This document shows positions 1 to 4,856 of a DNA stretch of 5,536 nt, piece after piece. The position numbers and the translations under genes are program-made. This DNA comes from Acidobacteriota bacterium (GTDB lineage: Bacteria; Acidobacteriota; UBA6911): contig JAHFUH010000392.1 in assembly GCA_023265215.1 (NCBI GenBank), forward strand, positions 1 through 5,536, in the 5' to 3' direction. Each line of letters starts with the position of its first letter. The first letter of the stretch is position 1. Below the pieces are notes generated by a model, which was given only the letters and a program-made list of their open reading frames with translations, ran no database searches and was not told the DNA's origin.

Positions 1-2
1 CA

Positions 3-587
3 TACCAGCAGCAAGCTGCAGATCTGCATGCTTTGCTTAAGGTCCTAAAAATCGATCATTCCTATTTAGTAGGTTGGGACGCAGGCGCTACGATGCTGCT
101 GGAATATGTTTCCAGCCCGTAGACATTCAAACCGGAAAAAATCGTTTATATTGGAGGCGCTCCTGCGGCTTTGAAGATGGATGATTATCCTGGATCGGCA
201 ACTCTTCAGCAAGCCCGATCGCTTTTGCTTGATTTTCAGGACAACAGGGCGAAGGCAACCGACAAGTTTGTCCGCAGTCTCTTTAAGGTAAATCAGCCGG
301 AGTATCTTTACAGCGAATTGGCCGCGGGCAGTCTTAAGACGCCGATGGGCGCAGCAATTTCATTGCTCTTCGATCTGTATACAGGCGACAGGCGACCCGC
401 TTTATCCCATGTTGCAGTCCCCACCCTGATTATCACCAATTCCGACAATCGCCTCCTGGGGGATTACTTGAAATCAAAAATAAAGAGGGCAACTCTTGAG
501 GTAATCGATGGAGCTGGGAGCGCAATATTCTTAGATAAACCCCAGGCCTTCAACCAGGCGCTCGAATCCTTTTTGGGGGAACACTAA
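3..587 (+). pseudogene. Degenerate alpha/beta-hydrolase, interrupted by in-frame TAG, 5' end outside window
   Basis: Reading frame 3 is open from the window edge, hits TAG at 120-122, then continues open in the same frame to TAA at 585-587. The two halves join into one alpha/beta-hydrolase pattern. Before the stop comes strand-elbow-helix sequence HSYLVGWDAGATMLLEYV; after it PEKIVYIGGAP, a helical cap region, then VAVPTLIITNSDN and a C-terminal GAGSAIFLDKPQAF. In the family these correspond to the nucleophile elbow GxSxG, the strand that follows it, the late acid loop (PTLii.G..D) and the final G.GH....P segment. Here the elbow has Asp (GWDAG) instead of Ser, and the final His is Ser (GAGS), so ordinary hydrolase chemistry looks lost. 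The downstream ORF from TTG 171 has a GGAGG at 153-157, but it is 13 bases away and also encodes a conserved Gly-Gly, so I do not treat it as a true start. A frame-preserving point mutation (for example CAG to TAG) explains the stop. Sequencing error is possible. Confidence 0.8.
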
Positions 588-595
588 TTCTATTT

Positions 596-623
596 ACGAT
601 TGACGATTGACGATTGACGATTG
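596..623. repeat. Heptamer tandem repeat, four perfect copies of ACGATTG
   Basis: Four identical 7-bp units (596-602, 603-609, 610-616, 617-623) begin nine bases after the stop of the hydrolase remnant, in the short gap before the end of the convergent HEAT gene. Flanking bases do not continue the period perfectly. It is a noncoding short-sequence repeat of a kind that changes copy number by slippage. Similar 7-bp arrays are known between genes in several bacterial groups, notably cyanobacteria; relation to those is not claimed. Confidence 0.9.
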
Positions 624-650
624 GAGCCATATGTATGGGTAAAATCGTCA
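615..650. terminator. Possible bidirectional terminator stem-loop using the heptamer array
   Basis: TGACGATT at 615-622, part of the heptamer array, is perfectly complementary to AATCGTCA at 643-650, with a 20-base loop. The right arm covers the stop codon of the HEAT gene. Because any of the last repeat units can pair with the right arm, several registers are possible. The position between convergent genes fits a shared transcription stop, but the stem is only 8 bp, only moderately GC-rich, and neither side has a strong T-run, so function is uncertain. Confidence 0.35.
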
Positions 651-1391
651 TTCGTTATTGCTTTTGCGCTTGATGGTGCCTTTGGATGTCAGATAGTAGG
701 GTATGGAAATGGCATCTTCCATTTTCTTCCGAAAACCTTTGACAAGCCATTCCCGTTCACAAAAGTGATCGAGAATTCTTCCTCTAACTCTTGGACGTGC
801 TTCCGCCCGGAAAAAAGTCTGAAGCAGTTCTTCCCGCACAATTTCATCGCCTTTGCGAGCAAGATAGTCAATCGCCGAGATGCAGACGTCATCATCCTCG
901 TCGCTTAAAAAACGAAGAACGGTGTCAGATACCTGAGGGAAGGCTTCGTCTGAAAGGTGCGCAATAAGCACGGCCTTGGCTTCAGGCCAGCGCGTGTAAC
1001 CTGCCGAAAGCTCCTGCAATATACCGATCAATTTTTCATGGAATTCCTCCGGCGGAAGTATTTCCCTGAGTGCAGTAGCCGGATAGGTCACATCCGGCTC
1101 AATTCTGAGGAAGCTGAGGATTGGTTCCGCTGCGAGCCGCCCCATCTGAACGAGCAGCCGCACGGCATATTGCTTCTCTTCCAAATCCATGCTTGCCTGA
1201 GGAGTTTGAACCGTGAACCTGCGCAGCAGAGCAGCTGCCGCGTCCATTGTGCGCCACGAAGCCAGACGTTCCATGGCAGACACACGAGTGGCTGCCTCAC
1301 CATGAACCTGAGTTATTTGCTTGATCGCTCTTTTTATTTGGCCTTCTGAAGGATCCGACTCGTCCGAGAAGAGCTTTCGAAAAAATCCCAT
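648..1391 (-). CDS. HEAT-repeat domain protein, 247 aa
   Basis: The product is an all-helical, soluble protein with paired amphipathic helices typical of HEAT repeats. Candidate repeats lie around residues 33-58, 70-97, 136-147 and most clearly 151-180 and 183-212, where the consensus-like SDEDDDVCISAIDYLARKG appears. The N-terminus MGFFRKLF and the C-terminus (YYLTSKGTIKRK) look like conserved end motifs. HEAT proteins are scaffolds for protein-protein contacts, so no enzyme activity is implied and the partner cannot be told from sequence. I chose ATG 1391 over the TTG at 1400 because ATG gives the MGFF(R/K)KLF start usual in such proteins; a GGTTGGA stretch upstream is only a weak ribosome site. 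No signal peptide or membrane segment is visible. It is transcribed alone, divergent from the 97-aa gene and convergent with the hydrolase remnant. Fold call is fairly safe; role unknown. Confidence 0.8.
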   Translation of the reverse strand: MGFFRKLFSDESDPSEGQIKRAIKQITQVHGEAATRVSAMERLASWRTMDAAAALLRRFTVQTPQASMDLEEKQYAVRLLVQMGRLAAEPILSFLRIEPDVTYPATALREILPPEEFHEKLIGILQELSAGYTRWPEAKAVLIAHLSDEAFPQVSDTVLRFLSDEDDDVCISAIDYLARKGDEIVREELLQTFFRAEARPRVRGRILDHFCEREWLVKGFRKKMEDAISIPYYLTSKGTIKRKSNNE

Positions 1392-1523
1392 GATATCCAA
1401 CCATTTTCTGAGTCAAAAAGGAACTAGCAGCCCGTGGTATCGTGCTGCGATTTTCGTTCTGGATTCGGTTCTCCTAACCCGCTGAGAATATATCACGTCA
1501 AGTTCTTAGTGTGGAGACAGGCA

Positions 1524-1817
1524 ATGCAGTTTATAATAAAACCTATGGAAGAACGAGACCTGTATACTGAAAAAGATGAAGTTGTACCTGCAAATATCTA
1601 CTGTCCAAAATGCCGGGAGACCCTGGAATATCCCATCAAATGGCGCCGCAGAACGAAGAAAGCTGCCATTCCTGGGGGCGCCAATGAGCAGGATCGGGCG
1701 AGATTTGCAAAAGCGCGCAGCTATCGAATTCGGCTGGATGACAAGCTGCGCTGCAAGAATCCGCGCTGCGGCAAGACAATAGAAATCTCAACTCTGCAGA
1801 CTGTGGTTTTTGATTAG
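1524..1817 (+). CDS. Small putative zinc-ribbon protein, 97 aa
   Basis: I do not recognise a named family. The protein has two Cys pairs, CPKC (C27, C30) and CKNPRC (C77, C82), the usual arrangement of a zinc ribbon in which each pair lies on a turn and together holds one zinc. The 46 residues between are rich in Arg and Lys (for example KWRRRTKK), suggesting a basic insert that could contact nucleic acid or an acidic partner; that is inference. The segment after each pair (TLEYPIKW and TIEISTLQTV) is beta-strand-like, as expected of the fold. Start: the frame is open from further upstream (a GTG at 1434), but ATG 1524 has a good ribosome site, GGAG at 1513-1516 with 7-base spacing, and the sequence before it is low-quality and Cys/Phe-rich, so the shorter form is preferred. 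Stop is TAG. Convergent with hemE, 39 bases apart. Confidence 0.75.
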   Translation: MQFIIKPMEERDLYTEKDEVVPANIYCPKCRETLEYPIKWRRRTKKAAIPGGANEQDRARFAKARSYRIRLDDKLRCKNPRCGKTIEISTLQTVVFD

Positions 1818-1829
1818 CAGCAAGAAGTC

Positions 1830-1883
1830 GGAGGCCGGAATACGCCTATGCACGAACTATTCTGGCTCCTGGCTTCCGGCTCC
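1830..1883. terminator. Weak inverted repeat between zinc-ribbon gene and hemE
   Basis: GGAGGCCGGAA at 1830-1840 can pair with TTCCGGCTCC at 1874-1883: six pairs, one bulged G, then four pairs, with a 33-base loop. The right arm lies in the heptamer-period repeat at the end of hemE. It is GC-rich and sits between convergent genes, so it could end transcription from either side, but there is no T-run and the bulge and long loop make this tentative. Confidence 0.25.
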
Positions 1884-2921
1884 TGGCTTCCACATCATGG
1901 AATATTCGTGAACGAAATCAGCAAGGGCTTTTACTGAATCTTCGGGCGTGGACGGCAGTATTCCATGCCCCAAGTTGAAAATATGACCGGTGCGCAAACC
2001 GGCCTGGTCCAATATTTCAGCCGCCTTTTTTTTCAAAACCGGCGGAGGGGCCAAAAGCGCGACAGGATCCAGATTCCCTTGGATTCCTGCATTCGAGCCG
2101 ATGCTACGCCAGGCGTCGTCAAGCCTTATGCGCCAGTCTACGCTGACAATATCTCCGCCGGCTTCCGAAACCAGATCCAGGAATCCTGAAGTACCCGTTC
2201 CGAAATTTATGGATGGAATTCCTTCGCTTTTCAACTCACGGAAGACTTCCTGATTGTGGGGAAGAACATAATTGCGGTAATCGGATGGGCTCAGGCATCC
2301 GGCCCAGGAATCAAAAATCTGCACCACCTGGGCGCCGGCTCGAACCTGCGCCTTAAGAAACCGCACGATCGTTTCTCGGAACCTGCTCATAAGAAGATTC
2401 CATGCCGTGCTGTCTCGATGCATCAGATCCTTTGTTAAAAGGTACTGGGACGATGCGGTCCCTTCTATTGCGTAGCTTGCCAGCGTGAATGGAGCGCCGG
2501 CAAATCCTATCAGGGGAACCTTCCCATCAATTTCCGATCGCACCAATTCCAGGGCTTTGAGAACAAATCCCAAATCTTCATCCGGATCGGCAACTCGCAG
2601 AGAGCGAACATCCGCCAGGCTCCGGACAGGATTGCGCAATTCGGGCCCTTTGGCAGAGAACTCAACTCCGATGCCCATACCCTCCAATGGCAAGAGTATG
2701 TCGGCAAAAATGATTGCGGCGTCCACTGAAAAAGCCTCGACAGGCTGAAGAGTTATTTGCGCTGCTATTTCTGGGGTTTTGAACATCTCCATGAGGCTGT
2801 ATTTTTCCCGAACCGCGCGATATCGCGCCATATACCTGCCCGCCTGGCGCATAAACCAGACCGGAGTACAATCGGCTTTCTCAAGCCGGCATGCTTTTAG
2901 GATTCTATCGTTTCGACTCAT
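1857..2921 (-). CDS. hemE: Uroporphyrinogen decarboxylase
   Basis: The enzyme removes the four acetate carboxyls of uroporphyrinogen III to give coproporphyrinogen III, a cytoplasmic, cofactor-free step of heme synthesis. At 354 aa the length is normal. All signature segments are present in order: PVWFMRQAGRYMARYR (R25, R29), FADILLP (D74, the pyrrole-binding Asp), GFAGAPFTLASYAIEG (Y150), QIFDSWAG (S205), NFGTGT, VDWR, GNLDP and FNLGHGI (H319). These match the residues known to line the active site, so it should be functional. Its ATG follows the stop of the upstream exported-protein gene by a single base, and the only ribosome-site-like sequence (AAAGG about 10 bases upstream) is weak, so translation is probably coupled. 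The C-terminal tail after HEYSMM (residues 344-354, including KPGAGSQEP) is encoded by a duplicated 14-bp, heptamer-period repeat, and looks like an added extension. Stop is TAG. Confidence 0.97.
   Translation of the reverse strand: MSRNDRILKACRLEKADCTPVWFMRQAGRYMARYRAVREKYSLMEMFKTPEIAAQITLQPVEAFSVDAAIIFADILLPLEGMGIGVEFSAKGPELRNPVRSLADVRSLRVADPDEDLGFVLKALELVRSEIDGKVPLIGFAGAPFTLASYAIEGTASSQYLLTKDLMHRDSTAWNLLMSRFRETIVRFLKAQVRAGAQVVQIFDSWAGCLSPSDYRNYVLPHNQEVFRELKSEGIPSINFGTGTSGFLDLVSEAGGDIVSVDWRIRLDDAWRSIGSNAGIQGNLDPVALLAPPPVLKKKAAEILDQAGLRTGHIFNLGHGILPSTPEDSVKALADFVHEYSMMWKPGAGSQEPE
1864..1891. repeat. Two 14-bp tandem repeats (four alternating heptamers) in the hemE 3' end
   Basis: GGCTCCTGGCTTCC occurs twice in tandem, perfectly (1864-1877 and 1878-1891). 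On the hemE coding strand it reads as alternating heptamers GGAAGCC and AGGAGCC, two of each. Its total span, 28 bp, equals that of the other heptamer array in this window. It is translated as the last residues of hemE, ending four bases before the TAG stop. Because 14 is not a multiple of three, the two copies are read in different frames (KPGA, then GSQEP). Confidence 0.9.
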
Positions 2922-2922
2922 T

Positions 2923-3870
2923 TTATTTTTTGCCTTTAGCGTACCTGTCCATTTCCTTCTGAAGTTCCGAATCCATCTTGAACAGGTCTTTTATTGATTC
3001 GAGAAGACTCGGCTCCCGCAATTCGTCCAAGTCTACCGTAAATTGTTCCGGATGCACAAAGCGATAAATTCGTTGCGCCAAAGCGTGCGCATCGATCGCA
3101 ATCTGATCGGAAGAATTCAGCAAGGTTTGCGAGGCATCATCTGCTTTTTTAAAAGTCGCAGGCAATCTCCCCTTTGATTTTGATTTTGGGATAGCGAGCG
3201 AAAGATTTGTATCGAGTTTCATCAGAAGCTTCCCTAATTCCCGAGCGTGTGCAAGGCTTACGCTGCGCGCTTTTGCCTGGAGAGCCGGATCAATAGCCGG
3301 ATCGAGGGTGATATGAACCAGCACGCGTATTTCCGAGGCATAGCGTTCCATCTTCTTTCTCTGATCAAGGGTTTGCTCAGCATACAATCGCAAACGCTGC
3401 TTCAGAACTTCATCGGAGAACGCAGCGGCCCGGAGTTGTTCGAAATCCGGCCGATCTTTGGCTTGAGCAACAGGATCCCCAATATTGTATCGCAGTTCAT
3501 AATTCTCCCAGATGCCGGGCGGCGGATCGTTTTCATCTTCATCGTTCGATCTTTTTTCAACGTTCGGGCGGGAAACATCCAACTCAATTCGGAACGAGTT
3601 TTGAAGCGGTTCCAGCATCTCCTGAAACTTCTGAAAGCTTTTCTCGTCCTCAACAAGGCTCCGCACCTTCATGCCGCTTTCATTGAACTCAAAGGTTGAG
3701 TCCATACCCTGACACAGGCCCCATTCATGAAAGCGCAACCAGAGTTCCAGCAGCGGCCGAGGAGCTATGCGGCAGGTTGTAAATTCTGGAACATCGCCCT
3801 CATCCGGCACTGCCGTTGCTGTCCCCAAGATAAAAAGGCAAAAAACGCTTAAAAATACAACTGGATTCAT
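2923..3870 (-). CDS. Exported protein of unknown function, 315 aa, first gene of hemE operon
   Basis: I do not recognise this protein. It begins with a hydrophobic stretch (VVFLSVFCLFILG, residues 4-16) followed by TATA-VPDEGD, a good signal-peptidase I site after residue 20, so the mature protein should be periplasmic or secreted. The n-region lacks Lys or Arg, which is unusual. There is no proper lipobox. The mature part has only two cysteines, C33 and C53, which could form a disulfide. An acidic, proline-ended linker at about 108-118 (SNDEDENDPPPG) separates a short N-terminal domain from a charged, mostly helical C-terminal half (about 140-220 and 280-315). No heme-binding CxxCH motif, membrane helix or catalytic signature is seen. 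ATG 3870 has AGGGA just upstream on its strand. It ends one base before hemE, implying co-transcription and coupling, but its sequence gives no link to heme synthesis. Confidence 0.8.
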   Translation of the reverse strand: MNPVVFLSVFCLFILGTATAVPDEGDVPEFTTCRIAPRPLLELWLRFHEWGLCQGMDSTFEFNESGMKVRSLVEDEKSFQKFQEMLEPLQNSFRIELDVSRPNVEKRSNDEDENDPPPGIWENYELRYNIGDPVAQAKDRPDFEQLRAAAFSDEVLKQRLRLYAEQTLDQRKKMERYASEIRVLVHITLDPAIDPALQAKARSVSLAHARELGKLLMKLDTNLSLAIPKSKSKGRLPATFKKADDASQTLLNSSDQIAIDAHALAQRIYRFVHPEQFTVDLDELREPSLLESIKDLFKMDSELQKEMDRYAKGKK

Positions 3871-3960
3871 TATTCCCTGCGGTCTTCAGTTATAGGCTGC
3901 AATGATTAGATTACGCGTTCACGGACGCCTTGTACAGTTTTCGCCCTTGCAGTAGCCGCC

Positions 3961-3978
3961 TGCCTGGATTTGCAGGCA
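3961..3978. other. Short inverted repeat in the divergent control region
   Basis: TGCCTG at 3961-3966 pairs with CAGGCA at 3973-3978 around a six-base spacer. It lies two bases left of the stronger palindrome at 3981-4001, between the divergent exported-protein and metallo-hydrolase genes. It could be a second protein-binding site or a chance match; a 6-bp arm alone is weak evidence. Confidence 0.3.
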
Positions 3979-3980
3979 AA

Positions 3981-4001
3981 AATAGGGGAGCGTCCCCTAT
4001 T
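3981..4001. promoter_or_regulatory. Perfect palindrome, operator candidate
   Basis: AATAGGGGA at 3981-3989 and TCCCCTATT at 3993-4001 are perfect 9-bp inverted arms around GCG. The centre lies about 28 bases upstream of the -10 box of the metallo-hydrolase gene, covering where a -35 element would be, and no recognisable -35 hexamer is present. This is where a dimeric repressor or activator would bind. The site is also about 110-130 bases upstream of the divergent exported-protein/hemE operon, so it could serve both. A hairpin role is less likely because it should lie upstream of the transcript start. The regulator is not identifiable from the sequence. Confidence 0.5.
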
Positions 4002-4015
4002 GGGCCGATTTTCTG

Positions 4016-4021
4016 TATACT
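4016..4021 (+). promoter_or_regulatory. -10 box of the metallo-hydrolase gene
   Basis: TATACT matches five of six bases of the sigma-70 -10 consensus and is preceded by TG. Transcription would start near 4027-4029, giving a very short leader that just includes the GGAGGGG ribosome site at 4030-4036. No good -35 is seen at the proper distance; the palindrome occupies that place, which suggests the promoter is helped or blocked by a bound factor. Confidence 0.4.
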
Positions 4022-4039
4022 CTGGTAATGGAGGGGAAA

Positions 4040-4723
4040 ATGGAATCCGGCAAAATGATCCTCAAGCAGGCGGTAGTGGGTCCAATGATGAATTTCGTTT
4101 ATCTGATAGGTTGCTCAGAAACAGGAGAGGCGGCCGTTGTGGATCCGGCTTGGGACGTGCCGGAGATACTGAAACTGGCGAAAGATTCAAATCTGAAAAT
4201 CAAACACATACTCGTGACTCACGGCCATCCCGATCACGTCAATGGCCTGGAATCATTGCTGCAGGCTACTGACGCAAAAGTCTATATTCATTCCGACGAG
4301 ATCGAATACATGAAGGCGGTCGCGCGGGAATTCGGCATGTCCACGGATTTTGTGACCCGTCGATCAGGGAATTTCAAAAAAGTCTCGGACGGCGAAAAAA
4401 TTCTGGTGGGAAGACTTTCAGTCGAATGCCTGCACACCCCCGGCCATAGTCCGGGATCACTGTGCTTCCTGGTCGAGGGTTGCCTGCTGTCGGGAGACAC
4501 ACTTTTCGTGGATGCATGCGGCCGCGTGGATATGCCTGGAGGTGAACCCGAGAAAATGTTCCGGAGTTTGAATCACAAGCTGCGCGATCTTGATGACAGC
4601 ATTGTTCTTTATCCGGGACACGATTATGGAGGCAGCCCGACTTCCACGATAGGCGAACAGAAAAAGACCAACGCCTATATGAATTTCAGCTCCGTCCAGC
4701 AGTTCCTGCGTGCAATGGGATAA
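4040..4723 (+). CDS. Metallo-beta-lactamase-fold hydrolase, glyoxalase II-like
   Basis: This 227-aa protein has the full set of dinuclear-metal ligands of the fold: THGHPDH (H61, H63, D65, H66), HTPGHSPGS (H136), SGDTLF (D153) and PGHDYG (H194). The spacing and GRVD after the bridging Asp resemble the glyoxalase II and persulfide dioxygenase group. Members hydrolyse thioesters such as lactoylglutathione or oxidise persulfides, but this short form lacks the extra C-terminal substrate domain of classical glyoxalase II, so the substrate is open. No signal peptide is seen; it should be cytoplasmic. Start: ATG occurs at 4028, 4040 and 4055. GGAGG at 4030-4034 lies five bases before 4040, overlaps the 4028 codon, and is too far from 4055, so 4040 is chosen. 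The family-like sequence begins at MILKQ (4055). Transcribed alone from the promoter beside the palindrome; convergent with proS. Confidence 0.93.
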   Translation: MESGKMILKQAVVGPMMNFVYLIGCSETGEAAVVDPAWDVPEILKLAKDSNLKIKHILVTHGHPDHVNGLESLLQATDAKVYIHSDEIEYMKAVAREFGMSTDFVTRRSGNFKKVSDGEKILVGRLSVECLHTPGHSPGSLCFLVEGCLLSGDTLFVDACGRVDMPGGEPEKMFRSLNHKLRDLDDSIVLYPGHDYGGSPTSTIGEQKKTNAYMNFSSVQQFLRAMG

Positions 4724-4762
4724 ATCAGAGAGGTTTGATCTCGATGGAAATCCACTCTATAA

Positions 4763-4814
4763 CTCTTAGGGCCGGCAGCAAAATGCCAAGTAATTCTTGC
4801 GCATGCCCTAAGAG
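4763..4814. terminator. Large inverted repeat with nested hairpins between convergent genes
   Basis: CTCTTAGGGC at 4763-4772 and GCCCTAAGAG at 4805-4814 form a perfect 10-bp stem. The 32 bases between can fold further: GGCA 4774-4777 with TGCC 4784-4787, and CAAG 4787-4790 with CTTG 4796-4799, giving a branched, cloverleaf-like shape (the two inner hairpins compete for one base). It is the only notable element in the 133-base gap between the metallo-hydrolase and proS stops. Its symmetry and place fit a two-way terminator, though no T-run directly follows either arm. It does not look like a tRNA. Confidence 0.5.
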
Positions 4815-4856
4815 ACCTTCGAGTTTTAGCGTAATCTCAAAATCACCGATTCCCCG

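Noticed and set aside
171..587. The downstream half of the hydrolase as an independent gene starting at TTG 171
   Set aside because: The same fold continues upstream of this codon through the TAG, the start is a rare codon, and the apparent GGAGG is 13 bases away and encodes family-conserved glycines.
596..623. Heptamer array as a CRISPR
   Set aside because: The units are 7 bp, contiguous and without spacers; this is a simple tandem repeat.
621..1349. Open frames on the + strand opposite the HEAT gene (621-908 and 957-1349)
   Set aside because: They lie wholly or almost wholly antisense to a gene with clear HEAT-like protein pattern, show no family motifs and have no proper ribosome site; they are shadows.
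1392..1523. Promoters in the divergent gap between the HEAT and zinc-ribbon genes
   Set aside because: An AT-rich stretch near 1487-1494 could be a -10 box, but no matching -35 was found and nothing distinguishes it from chance.
1965..2997. Several + strand open frames opposite hemE and its upstream gene
   Set aside because: hemE has all its family motifs on the minus strand; the opposite frames are short, overlapping and without recognisable domains.
3247..3699. 150-codon + strand open frame inside the exported-protein gene
   Set aside because: It is internal and antisense to a longer frame that has a signal peptide, a ribosome site and tight spacing to hemE. The antisense frame has no recognisable motif.
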